In this document: positions 1 to 13,596 of the stretch, piece by piece
Numbering within the stretch: position 1 is the first letter of the stretch
Layout of the letters: every line of letters starts with the position of its first letter
Assembly: GCA_035041965.1 (NCBI GenBank)
Contig: JAPYMA010000164.1
Span: 43,770-107,769, forward strand
Direction: 5' to 3'
Length of the DNA stretch: 64,000 nt
Source: Anisakis pegreffii
Lineage: Eukaryota; Nematoda; Chromadorea; Rhabditida; Anisakidae
Made by a program: the position numbers and the translations under genes
Notes under the pieces: model-generated
What the model saw: only the letters and a program-made list of their open reading frames with translations
Databases searched by the model: none
Told to the model about the DNA's origin: nothing

Positions 1-1211
1 GAACAGTCAAGAAAAAATAACCGAACACTGCATTTATATCATTTCATTCACAGCCTGCCTTCGTGCTTGATATCATGACTATTAGCACTTATGTATGTAT
101 TGCGTAAGTATTGCTCACCATTCTAAGTACAACGTGTTGCTCAAAATTCGCCCTTTCCTTGACTAATAACAATGCTCAGAAAAATCGAATACGCTTTCTA
201 GAACTCACATTAAACAACGAATCACTGAAATAAATCAAAAATCATCAACAGCAAGCAGCACAGCTACTGACGCGAAAAAGAAGCAAACGAATTGAAATGA
301 GAAGGAAAGAAATTACATTTCGAATATAAGCATATGATAATAAAACACCACATCACATACGATACTCCTTTCTATTATTTCAGGTAACATAAAACATTAA
401 ACACCACCTGCAGACCACTGTAAAGGTTACAAAGCAATAACAACATCAACAATAATAATACTAAAATAATATTAGCAATACTGATGATATTATTGATGCT
501 ATAATACTACTGCTACTATGGCAGTAATATTATGTTATCGAGAAACAAATTATTGACGTCAACGATAGTATAATAACACCATCAACAATAACGAAAACGC
601 CGATACTAAATATCGCAAATCCTGAGAACAACGATATTACTCACAATCATTTACCATTCATACACCATCCAACAACTCAGCTAACAGATCTACGGAGCAT
701 CACAATAATAAAGGGTCGCCAGCTATCTAAAACAGTACATTAAATGAAGGTAGTTTTCATTTCAATCGCCTTCGAACTTCTAAGTTTTTCGAAAAAATTG
801 CCATTCCATGGAAGACATAATTCATTCAGTAGCTGAATGCAAGAAATTTATCATAAATATATAAAACGAGTAAAATGTTATTATTATTTCCTCGTTGGAT
901 TCAGAGAATGAAACGAAATGATTTTTCCAGTGGCGATTTCAATTACACAACACAAGATCAACTAACGCTATGATTTAATGGACCTATCTAGGAAATAACA
1001 TCATTTTTTTCTTTCTGATTACACTGAACTGAATTCATTCTTTGCGTTATTCGTCCACTTTTACTGAATACTCACTAAAGCACTGAAACGTTTGCATGAT
1101 ACAACATTAATGACTTATTCACTCCGAACAAAACATTGCATGATAGTTCAAATTCTCAATCAGCCATTCGCACACGTATGTAAACTCTTATTGTTTCAGT
1201 TGGGTAACATG

Positions 1212-1289
<78 letters not shown>

Positions 1290-4200
1290 CTATAACTTAC
1301 TAAATCAACAAACCATTATGGAACTAGCAAGATCGTGGAAACTGACACCAATTAATTTTCAGGAACACTTCGAGAAAAAATGAAAAAATAACGCCCTGTA
1401 TCAAGAACCACTTTCTGTAGTGCCCAACTTATGAACAAGAATTGCTCTTAATTGTGCTCTAGACACTTTCCAAATGGCTCTCTATTTGTGCCTCAAAGAG
1501 AACAACAGCAACCATCATTATCGGTGATCAAAAACGCTCATCAAAAACAATACTACAGAACACTTGCAAACACATACACTGAGGTGTGCTAGCAAGCTTA
1601 ATTCTGCGGTGAACGAACTATGAAACTGAGAATGAACGGACGTACAAATTCAACCTGCAGCGAATGTACTAGAATTAGGACAACGATAAGCTTGTGTTAA
1701 ATGCTAGTACGCCCGACAACAACCGATTGCTTTCAGTTCTCCAAGAACGCAAGAACACTACAACTCACATTCAGTCACACGATACATCACTCAAAAATAA
1801 CACAAATTAAAACATTACAACCAATCCGTATAAACTGAACCTGTTTAACATTGATAAAATTATCAATCAATGCATCACACTGTTGCTTCGAGAGTGCACT
1901 GTATAAGTGCTAACAATAATTTCAGTTGAATAAATGTGCAAATATAACTGACTATTGCCTGCGCTGTACTTATCACGAATTATTCTTCCACTGAACACAT
2001 AACAACACTCAATTCTCCACTCTAAACATCTCATCAAAGATCAACGAACAAAAATTAGCACATTTCATTATAAATGTACGCACACCAATTCCCGACATCC
2101 ACTAATATATTGTATAATATACACATATGTAATCGTCAACATAATTCGTTCCTTGTTCCTTTGTACACTCAGTCGTTCATACAATAATAATAACGAAACA
2201 AAAAATCACAATTCATACACCAATGGAATTTTATGGAATACTTCTTATTCCTCTCCATCACTTCCTCTGCTAAAGACATAAGGCTCAGCTCAATCAACGA
2301 ACAATAAACAGTTGATAAACCAAGCGATTAATCGAATTTCATCGAGCATCCACACTAAGTACTCATTTTTCCAATGACCACATCATAAAAAATTTAATCC
2401 ATTTTTCAGTTCGCCCAGTGAGTCATCGACAATCATTTTAATCGCTAATTTCTAATCTCCAGTCGAATAACAGCAATAATATGAAACTATCAACTTCAAC
2501 ATTAATTGTAAGAACCACAAAGATACAATGAAAACAACACATAAACAACCAGACAAAAGTGAATACACAATCGAAATAAAATAACACTAAAATGGGGAGC
2601 TAATCGAACGAGAAAACGAATATAAAATTCATTTGTTTAGGATTCAAAGTTTCCACCTTTGCATGTATTTGCAAACAAGAAATTTCAAATTTCACATCTC
2701 ATAAAAAAGGCAGCAATTATGACGGAAACGGAAAAAGTAAAACGGAAAAAACCCTTGCAGGAATTGCGCACTTTCTACACTAAACGCTTAATGAAAGAAA
2801 TGTGAAAAAATTTAGCTAACAGGCAAATATTTTCACTGATTTCATCCATCAGATACAACGCTATGTACGATTAATAACTGAAAACGAGCTCATAAACTAA
2901 GGGAAATTCAGTCGGACAAATTCAAAGGCTCGTTACATAAGCAGAAATAAATGGTCATACACCACCAACAAAACCGAACGACAATCGAATGACGAACAAC
3001 ATCATAATCTCATTCATATAACAAATGAAAATTAACAAGCACTATCAACAAAGTCGGCAAATGTAATATCTGCACACATACACATGCCATCCTAATAGTA
3101 ACAATGATAGTAGTCCTCGTACTCCACCTAATATCAACAGTAACCAAAAATTGATTCACTATCAATCATTAAAAGCGAACGCATGCAATGCCACATTATA
3201 TTGCTATTGTCAGTGCATTAAAAAATATCAACACTAACAACAGTAATAATAATAATATCGAACACCATTTACTAATCAACGGTTCAGTCGTGTTGTTATG
3301 GCAATAACGTTTAGTAATCAGATATTAGCAGTTCAATTGATCATACCATACAGTTCGTTCGATGCAAACCTTTTGCATGCATTTCAAGGATTCCAGCCTC
3401 TTATTATGCCATCAAATATTATGGCAACTTATGCAGATGAAATCCCTGATTCACCTTGCAACCACCATGACATATGCACGATTATGGGAAGAATTGTTAT
3501 GAAAGCAATGATTAATTGCTCAAAAATAAGAAATTACCCGTTCTTAATAACGATTAACGCGACTGAACAAACACTTCAACCCAACTTGAACCATCAAGTA
3601 TCACTCCATTCACAAATCTGTTAAAACAGTACTGAGAGAAACGTTATTATGAGTGAATAATTTTAACATTATTGGTATCATTACCACTGATATTGATTGA
3701 TGTTACTATTATCAATATTAAGAGATGAGGAGATTAATAGTAATAACAACGAAAACAATAACGATATCCTTGCTGATAACATCCAGCACCTGCAATCATA
3801 ATCCTCGCTTCTCACTCAACACATCCATCTATCATCGCTCATAAACCGATAAAGCTCTGATCACCATAAATCAAAATCACTGATCCTTAATCATTACGAA
3901 TTCAATACCCACCTGTAACAGTTCCTTCCTAATGCTTAGTACATAAAATAACAAAAGAAAATATGAGAAACGGTGAAGTAACCATACAATTATCAGTATC
4001 ATTATCAGTAACCATACATCGAAGAGTTTCACTCGGTCATTTCATCAAACAACGAGCAAGTAATAGCCATTCTTCCCAAGTTTCATTTCACACTTCCAGT
4101 GTTGACTGTCAGTCACATCTAATTGTAAGAGTACACGTATCATGCGTCATCAATACTATTGACGTTAATGGTATTTTCAAATATGCAATTTTCTCATTAC

Positions 4201-7100
4201 GTTCGTTCGAGGAAAAAACACCAATGCACTATAAGCCAATTTCCTGTCAAATATTTTTTCTGACTGTTTCGATAAAATTTAGTTTAAAAAATAGGGAACG
4301 AATACAAAACACCTCACAATCAGTGCTTTCGCTAAATTGCCGCAAAAAAGTTCGACTTTTATTTTGCAAATTATGGAATCGTTAATTTAAAACGTTTGCA
4401 CAAAAAACAATCTGAACAAATTTTGAATTTTACTCTCACCTTTTACTTCTCCAATTCGATAGAAAATATTCAGTCATTCCTCAATTCTTCAATTTGTCGT
4501 TTCACTCCTAAGCACTCTTATCTTCCAATTTCATTCTGACTATAAACATTTCATGCATTGCAACCATATACAGTTATCAATAAACTCCCTCATACATCAG
4601 CGAAAGAAAATTTCACTGAAAAACGAACAAAATTCCAATTCAATCCTACATAGAAGCGTACATGGCTCGGAAAAACTACAAGAAATTGCGATCCTACTTA
4701 CACAAACATCTTATCATCAACGAACTCGAAAAAAACAAACAATGCGATCTCCGAAAAGGGGAATGAAATCATGAATACGTTAAAAAAATCACAAACAAGA
4801 ACTCAAAATTAAAGTAAAACTTGAGCAAGCCAACGAATAAAATAAGTTACGTGGTTTCCATAAACTTGCTACGCATTCACGCAATAACCAACATATGGAC
4901 GTAATTCGATGACGCTTCCGATCAATGAATTAATGCATACTCAACGAATTACATCTGCCAAATATTTTCAACAAGAAATGCCTCTTTTAACGTGCTAGCG
5001 TTAACTGCTCATCATTTGAACGTATGTATGAACGAACGAATTGACGGATGGAAGAGCACCAAGAAATAAACCAGTTCTCAACAGTCGATCAACATTTCAA
5101 AAAAATCGTATCAAGACATACTGTTCCTAGAACGGAATGGCCAACAACACAAAATGCACAGCAAGTAGTTGTTTGCAGCAACAATACAACATACGGATGA
5201 ATTTACGAGCAATGACTACATAACTAACTTCATTTCACTTCATCATTCAACTTTCAATTCAGTAGTTCAAAACCAAATCAACTGACTGCAATCACCTTTC
5301 TCTTATCTTTACTTCACCCTTTTACTTAAATCAACAACAACAACGAGCTGTTTGCTTGCATCAATCGCCATCGTAACGATCGAGTAATGAACACGAAATG
5401 AAAATAGATGGATGGATGAACTGAATGAACACGATTTAAACGATTGAAAAAATCGATTTCAATCATTTAAAAAATTAACGATTTAAAAATCCACGACTCA
5501 GCAAAATTGGACGTCAAAGTATTAGAAATTCACAAGTTTATATTCATGCATTACCATTCTACACTCTCGCTATTATGTTCACCAGAAATTCAAATGCTTA
5601 GGCTACTGTGAGTTTCCGAACGAAAAACAGCTGTCAACCACTGTCCATTCCCAATTAATACATCGAAATGCAATCCGATTAAAAACTTCCTCTGTTGTGA
5701 GTTTGTTCTTCTTTTCATAATCTCAATCAGACAAACATAAAAATTCGAAATGTCGTTCCGTTCTGACTGATATTACCAGTAAACAAACACATTTTCCGTC
5801 TGCTACAATCTTTCAAAGTTCAGACGAACGCATAACGTACCCATCTGCTTTCCCTTTCACACTCTTCTTCAATCTCAAGCACTGCTCACACTCATTGCCG
5901 AAAAATTTACTCGAATACTTCAAAACAAAAAATCGTCTCGATATCAAATAACTGAAACGCCGAAGCTGAAGTGAACTCAAAGTCAAACATTCGTCTGATA
6001 AGAAAAGTCTAGCAACAAGAAAAAGGATCGCAACAAATAAAAAAATTGAAAGGAAAAATTAATTTCACCAAACAAAAATCGAAATACAAATGAATCAATT
6101 TCAATCTGATATCAAATGGAACAGAATACCTAAGGATCTCATGAAGTTATCACGTCCATTGCTCAGCATAAATTTTGGATATTCCATTCCGGAAACGTAC
6201 AGTAAATCATCAACATACAGTAAATCATCGATATACTTTCTAAATTTTCAATATCTTCGCGCATTTCATTATACGATGAGGATGAATCATTTTACTGCGC
6301 GCAAAACACAGCGACAAGAACATTTGTTGCGGAAATATCAAATTTTCACACAACTTCAAATAGCGCATCACACAGAGATTTACGACATCATCAACACGAT
6401 GACGCCATATAAAAATCAATGGGAATCCGAAGAAGTACCAAAAAAATGTCACTTCAACTATTGCACAAAGATGAAAATGAGCGCGCGGATGAGAATACGT
6501 ACGGCTTGAGAACATATATGAAATAATTATGAGTACATAAAAAACATCAAAAATTGAAGCTGCCAAGGTAGGATGAACAAAAAATATGGTCATATGATAA
6601 GATGATTGTTCTTAATTCTTAAACGCTCAACACGATGAAAACATTCAAATCAAATAATAAATACTATTACCGTTGTCATTGAACTCATTAGAAAAGCAAT
6701 AACGGAAGAAGAATTGCTTCAACTTCAAGATGAAGGAGAACTGACCTGTTGTTTTTGATAGATTGTGTCCATTAGAATCCTCGACTCGAGAACATTTTTC
6801 TCTATAATTGACCAAAATAATTCTGGAAGATGAATTTTAAACTGTTTGAAGAATCAACTTTCTCAGTTCCGTTCCCAAATAAAGTTTTCGCAACCACCGC
6901 TAAATTCATTCAATGTCTATGTTGCGTACAAGACAGTGAACTGATTAGCTCACAAGTCTTACACTCAGAAATAGTGATTCAATATACTGAATACACATTT
7001 CGTCATTTTGCATCGGACGACTACCACCAAATTTCGGGTTCCAGATGCAGTAACTTGACCATGAAAATACTACGTGAAATGATCATAACCATATTCGACT
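1..7100. other. No recognisable exon; probable intron of the PP4R3 gene
   Basis: A+T-rich sequence with many short ORFs, none with a recognisable domain, good codon flow or flanking splice sites. The longest, a plus-strand frame at 6090-6509 and an antisense frame at 6240-6593, lack any family resemblance. Because the minus-strand PP4R3 gene enters this stretch from the right and its remaining exons are not seen, the simplest reading is one very large intron, possibly with the rest of the gene beyond the left edge. This is inference. Confidence 0.5.
1213..1287. repeat. (TA)n microsatellite
   Basis: About 37 uninterrupted TA dinucleotides. A nominal ORF ending in Ile-Tyr repeats over it is an artefact of the repeat. 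Confidence 0.95.
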
Positions 7101-7164
7101 GCACAAACCATAGAGCTTAAGATTCCTCTACAACTGAAATAACCACAATCCACGCAAAGTTTAC

Positions 7165-7941
7165 CAACCATTTTGCTCAAGACGAACCACTATGAAGGTA
7201 GCTCCTTGATGCTCGGGTGACGGGACGCATGCCACATGTCCGGTACCTTTGTCATCCCAGATTCGTTGATCGCATAAAACGTAGAGTTTGACACGATTTC
7301 TTATATCCTTGAAATAGATCAACGATATCGAGAACAAGATATACTTGAGAACCTTTCGTCTATTTTCGCTTGGCGTATGATATATCCCTTTTATAACCAT
7401 CACGGGAACGCATAATTGATGGAGGTATCTCCGTCTTTACTTAATTTCAGTTTTGCCTATTAATAAGACAACAGAACTCATAAAAACTTCTAATGGGACA
7501 CCCCTATAAGACGAATCAATACCACAGTAACCTAAGAAGTACGAATCTTATAAACGATTCTTTAAAATTAAACCGATGCAATGGAAACTGATGCGAACGC
7601 TGGACATGAAAGCAAGCAGATATTGAGAGGACACTTACTCTAGGTATTTCAACTTTAGCCAGATGTCTATTTGGGTCATCCTCTTCCATATCAGAATCAA
7701 CATTCTTCAGACTACGGCATTCATCTCTTTGGTTTTGTTGCGTCTGCTGCTGCTGTTGTTGTTGAGGCATATTTTTCGAAGAATCCATCATCGATTGATT
7801 CTCCACACTTGCTTTTTGGTCTTGACAGATAACTGCAGATCCTTCAGATCTAATATCACCATTCACTGCGGTACTGCTGTTAGTGGTCAAGTTCACTGTT
7901 GTAGTAGTTGTTGTTATTGCAGAAGGTTCAGGTTGTGGCAT
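7165..7941 (-). CDS. PPP4R3: PP4 regulatory subunit 3 (SMEK/PP4R3), first two coding exons
   Basis: Regulatory subunit that targets protein phosphatase 4; the family acts in the nucleus and cytoplasm (SMK-1 in C. elegans). Exon 1 runs 7941-7639 (101 codons, ATG start, donor GTAAGT) and encodes a Ser/Thr-rich, Gln-rich segment with seven consecutive Gln, ending in an acidic patch (SDMEEDD). Exon 2 starts at 7307 in the same phase, after an acceptor reading TTTCAAG, and ends at 7169 or 7165. It encodes the start of the PP4R3 EVH1-like domain: NRVKLYVL, then the hallmark WDDKGTGHV. Known family members usually start close to this motif, so the 101-residue leader is an extension; C. elegans SMK-1 also has an N-terminal extension. 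The rest of the EVH1 domain and the HEAT region were not found to the left. A possible 3' splice site (GTGCACAG) lies about ten bases before the ATG. Family call is firm, the exon join likely. Confidence 0.8.
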
Positions 7942-7999
7942 TATTGCTAACTGTGCACAATAGTAATATTGTGGTGTATAACCAAATTATTATTGGTAC

Positions 8000-10900
8000 C
8001 AAGTTTAAATTTGTTGAAATAGCACCAAACCAATCGATCAGAAACGACGATAATAGCGCCAAAATATATATACAGTTCAATAATGCCGTATAATTTTTTC
8101 TTCCTCTCCAAGATCAGTGCCTTCCAACTGGAAACGAGGTACAAAAACTGCTTAAATATTATTTTTGAATCATGACACAGTTACATTGTACTTTTTATTT
8201 TCATTCGAATCGTCAAAACTTTTGCATTCGTTCACAATCACGCATATATTTGACTAGCTTTCGCGTGTACTGAATGAAAAACACAACAGAACAATGCGCG
8301 ATTGTGGGAATTAAAGAAATCGAAACAAGATGGGTGAAAATACAAACAAGGAAGCCATAATTGCTTACTGACAGACGAAAAAATATTTCAGATGCAGAAT
8401 CGAGCTACGCATTACTAGACATCTTTCAATGTTTGCGTTTCTTGCGCACAAGCATGCTCAGACCGATGTCGTGTGATGACTCGTACTCCTACACACACAA
8501 AAACGAGATCGTTCATTGACGCAAATATCAAAATCACTTCCAGTTTGCAAGAAAAAACAACCGAATGAAATAGAAGCATTTTATGGAAAACAGTTGTACA
8601 CACAATTAACTACTGGCACTAATTCAATGATGAATATAACTCTTACTGAAATATAAAAAAAGTCGAAATTTTATGAATGAATATCGATTGAATGAATACG
8701 TCGACAGGCGTAGTAATTCACTGCCAATGATTCACTAGTCCATATGAATTACGCAGTTTCGAGAGGTAGTGACTGAAAAATTTTACGCAATCGAATGGGA
8801 TTTCGAAAATAATTCCACAACACTGATTCAGAGCAAGTGATCTGAATTAAAATTTACCACAATATTACAAGTTTTTTCCCATCGTTAATTCAAGTAACTT
8901 TCGCATTCGTATCGGTAAATTCCTAGACAATTTTTCTAGACTGAGTTCTACTTTTCAAAAACTTTCGAATACACATTCAGTATATTCCTTTTTTCTGCGA
9001 TGGCGAGCTCAGCGTATTTTTAACATTCCAAATATGGATTGGATTCTCATTCATGATGCTAATCTCCATTCACTAATGCATCAAAAACTCATTCACTACA
9101 TGCACGTATTACTACAGAAAAAAAATGTTTGTTGAAAAAAATGCTCATCATCAACCATTAAAAAATTACGTACAACAAATTTTTCTTCTTTACAAATTGA
9201 AACATTGGAACATATTTGCAATAATGAAACGCATTCACACCTTTCATTATTGCAAAACAATGCAATTCATTCAAAAACTTCATGTTGGAGGTGCGAATTA
9301 CACTGTATGGATGCAATAAAAAATATACAAAAAATCAACAAAAAATATGCACAAGGGTCCAAAAATAATCACATTTCAGAAAAATTTTCAGAACTGCTAC
9401 CAGAGCATATAGTCAACATCGATACGAACTCCGGGTTAATGGCCAGTGTCAGAGCTATCACAGATATGAAAGTGAATAGATGTCATGTGAATTCTGGATG
9501 TCTACGAGGATTCATCCAGAGATAATGATGCTTTTTAGACGAGCTGGTAACTTGCGATACGTGCAACAGTAATTCATAAATTCTCATTTAGCGACACACT
9601 ATTGTAGCAAACGATTGATGATAAGATCAGCGCTCAAGTGGGTAATATCCAGTGGACATTTGATGAACAGTCGAAGAACAAAAAAATTTCCTAAAGGAAA
9701 TCGATGAACAAAACGAACTTCCAACGTCAATAACTGGTTCTCTGCTGAAATGCTCCAACGAAACACCGTCATTATATGTAAAATGAAATCATGTTTGTTG
9801 ATTACGTAATTCTAAACCTTACTTTTACATACGAAATAACAAGATTAATAATGTTGCCGCCAGAATACACACAGATAATAATTCAAGCATACAGCTGAAA
9901 AGAAAGATGATAACGGGCACGACAAAACTTGTGCAGGAAACTTGATAGGAATTCTGAACAACAAAATTGATATACGTATATAGTAAAGAATTGATTTATA
10001 TCATATAAAATGGCAATGCAGTTGAATTGATTCATTTAATTGATTGTGGCGATTAGTCTCGAGAAATTTGCTATGCTCGTCAACAATCCCGTACCACATT
10101 CATTTCGCATGATATCGTGGAATTTGGAAGTTGGCACCTCAATGCTACATACACAAACACGCACACCTGTATATACACCCACTCTCACGTTAAAATCACC
10201 CACAAACGCCCGCCGTGTTGACGTCACTTTCACCTTAATATTCATAACCGGTACGCAACGCAACGCTTCGCCGTTTCTCCATCCTCACTCGCTGCCAGAC
10301 GCGCGCTAATCCATTTCATCAATGGTCTTGAGCGGAACGTTGAGTATTTGAAAAGTGATTGATTCAAGAAACCACTGCTATTCATTGCACGACGGCCTTT
10401 CCTTCTGAAGTTCTTAGGTTAACGTTGGAGAGGAGGTGTCCTGGTTGCATGCAAATCGCAACTTTTCGACCAATTAGCACTCATACGAATCGTCTGTTCT
10501 TGCTTCGTTCAACACATTAGTGCAGGAAATTTTATAAGAACAACAGCACCCACGAGCAAGCTGTTTCAATCAAACGTGGTTCAAAAGGGACGGAACTTCG
10601 TTTCAGTTGAATGTAGAAGAATTAGTATCGCGTGAAATCATAAGATAAAATTTGAATAGCACTTGTTCACATCACGATCGCACCACCAGTTTATGTGACG
10701 AAAGGAGATAAAAGTGGTTTCGCCAAAACGGTATTGAAGAAGTGATATCCTTTGCGTCGGACACACTTTGAACTGAACGGATATACTTTTTTTCACATCA
10801 TATAACTTCAATACACATTACATACGGGGTGTATATCACAGTGAATATGTTAATATGCATCCTTGAGACAATGTTTAAGGCTTATGCGAGTGTCGCATTG

Positions 10901-12200
10901 CACAGTCGTGTACACTGTATGCAGGGAAAGATTTAAGCAATGAGACGTTTTTCGAATTGGAGTTTCACGATTTTGAAATTTGCTTCAACTGAGCCACTTC
11001 CTAATCATTCGGCCGTAATTCATTTGCATATTCTGCCAGAATCATGATTCAATTTGCAAATTTCAATTGAACTTGGGTCAGTTCTAGTGTATGCTGCCTA
11101 GTATATTGAGTGAATCTTTGCCTCACGAAACACATGCGTTATTTAATCATAAGTCACACAACGCATATATTCAATTTTTGTGAATACTAGCACCTGACGG
11201 GGAGACGTTCTAATGTTAGCATGTGTATTCGACGTTCGCTACTCCTAAGGGACAGGTTGTTTACAATTACATATGACGTTGTAATGTTTTTCAAGCAGGA
11301 GATTATCAAGTAGACTTTCTCAAAGAATGTCTCTTGGAAGTAGCGAACGTCGAATTCTGGCTGCGTCGAAAAATATCATCAAAAGTTTTCGTTATAGTCT
11401 CATTCTTCTGTTGCTCTTGCGTCATGTGCCTGCTGCCATCGCATGCACAATCGATTCATCCTGTTAACTCAACCAACCACATGTAGCATAGCCTTCGTAG
11501 AAATGCCTACATATGTACCACGATAATAACGACACTCCCTTTAACACTTTTAACATTTTCTGTGACTTCATCTCGTAATCACTATTATTCCTTCAATTTT
11601 TCAGAAATCGAACAGTTCTCACAAATATAAGTTTAGTTTAATGCATTCAATTTTGATCAAAACAACCCTTCTTTTCGGTGAGCACCACCTGATGTGTTCA
11701 GGGGAGATAGAAATTAAATTGCCTCGTGGGAATACGAAGAAGAAGATTAGCGTAGCGAGTGTTTCCATTTAAGCTTTCGCATGAATGAAAACTTTCTTTG
11801 AACCATTCATTGCAAATTCGAAATAGCATTTGTCTCTCACTCGAACTGTTTATTCTCTTCGGAAAATAATCTCAACTGATTTCCTCAAATTTCCTTAAAC
11901 ATTCCTTAAACTGATTTTTTCAACTGGTTGTTTGCATAATTTCTACAAAGTCTGGTCATGAATAGATTCGTTATTGTTATCCGTAGCGCATCATTATTAC
12001 TCTATGTTCAATGGGTAAGGAAATGTGCCGAAGTTGCACCAGCCCCGAAAACATCCACCTAGATCTGCTCAGGTTTAGCCTCGAATTCATGCTCTGATAG
12101 AGGAAGAACGGGAAAATTGATTAGCAATTCCTTCCTCACCTCAAAAAACAGCTTCATATGATTTGCCACTTCGTCTGCAAGGGTTTATTCCACCGTTCCT
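8000..12200. other. Intergenic stretch without a supported gene
   Basis: Scattered short ORFs only. It lies between the divergent starts of PP4R3 (minus) and MIC60 (plus), so it should hold promoters for both, but no clear motif was recognised. A perfect 16-bp inverted repeat at 11227-11242 and 11340-11355 is listed separately. Confidence 0.5.
11227..11355. repeat. Perfect 16-bp inverted repeat with 97-base loop
   Basis: ATTCGACGTTCGCTAC at 11227-11242 is the exact reverse complement of 11340-11355. Both arms are rich in CG dinucleotides, unlike the surroundings. It could be ends of a small mobile element or a structured transcript; no function is claimed. Confidence 0.6.
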
Positions 12201-13596
12201 AGATGGTAGCACTAGAAGTTGTTGCCTCCCGTGCATAGTCGTGTTGATGATAGACTAACTGTCAACAGCTGTTATCGGTGAGTGGCTGTGTGTTGGACTG
12301 TGAAGGAAAATTTGTTTTGAACCTCCGATTCGACGATTCTTATGCCAAATACATTATTGACATCGTAAAGTTGCACATTTTAAACGACTGCTTCGTAAAG
12401 AATATTTTATTTATGGCTTTATTGCAGTTCTCGGATGGTTTTCAGTTGAAATCGTCTCTTCGAACAGTTTGTTTTCGTTCGTTTTTCGTGTGAAATCTGC
12501 TGCTGCAGTGTTATTGGTGGATTGCGATAATTTCACAAAATGTTTACAAGGTGCATCTCAAAATCGAGGTGATGAACGCTTTACCTTGATTTTTCTTTGT
12601 TTTTTTTCACTCATTTCGTCACTCCGAAACTATTCTAGTCGCAGCCATCCGGGCAAGTTTTTTCCTGACCGAATTTTTTCCTGACCTTACTGTTCTCCGT
12701 GCTCTTCAGTATTCGTTTTAAACAACGAGAACCTCACCTTTCGACTTAACGAGGGTTTTGACTCGTTTTGGTATCAGCCATCAGGGTTTGGCAATTAATT
12801 GTCCGTGAATGACTGACCAGTTTGATAAAGATCGTGTCTGCATAAAGTAGCAAATTCTTTCAATCCATCAAGCGTTCATGATTGAGGCTTGAATCAGTTT
12901 TTGTAGATTGCCTACAAACATCACAAAGCAAATGGAACTGATTCGTTATAATTCCTCAAATGCTGTGCCGAAGAAAGGAAGTGTCGGAAGAAAGTTGTTT
13001 GTGGGTAAGACAGAAATTGATCATTTGAAGCGCTGTAGTTGACAGTATTCCTTGGAATTTGAGAATATAAGCAGATCTCAGCTAAATCAGAATGACCCAA
13101 CGAAACAGGCGACATCATGGGAAGAAATGAAAGATAAGACTGCAAAATAATAGGAAAATTCTTAAATCGACCTGAAGTCATTTGAATTTAGTGTCAATTT
13201 GGAATTTTGGTCCTCTCTTTGGAAAAAGTCTTAAAAAAGAGACTGCTACCGAGAGAATTATCCGAGTTATGTGGAGAGCAAACCTGCTCCACTGTGTGCT
13301 TGTATTTGCATCAAAAAACTTGTATTTGTTATCAGCAGTCACGTCTTATCAGTACTCTTGTTATCTTAATGGAATATGTAAGGTTTTAAGTGCGAGTAAC
13401 AGTAGAATGATCCATATGGGAGAGGAAATGAGTAGTTGGGAAATCAAAAACTAAAAGCAAATACCACATTTTTAAAAATTTTCATTCAGTAAACTTTGAC
13501 AGCGAAAGATCAATTGAAAATGTTCATAAATATAAGGGAATAATCGAATAATCAGCTGGAAAAAAGTAATTCAGTGTGCGAATTGTTCGATTTCAG

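Noticed and set aside
1092..1295. 67-codon ORF ending in Ile-Tyr repeats
   Set aside because: Produced by the TA microsatellite.
6090..6593. Overlapping ORFs of 139 and 117 codons on opposite strands
   Set aside because: No family resemblance, no splice context; each is the antisense shadow of the other.
12278..12684. ORFs near the expected MIC60 start
   Set aside because: No mitochondrial presequence joined in phase to the exon at 13597; ATG 12540 with a donor at 12551 gives the wrong phase without another exon.
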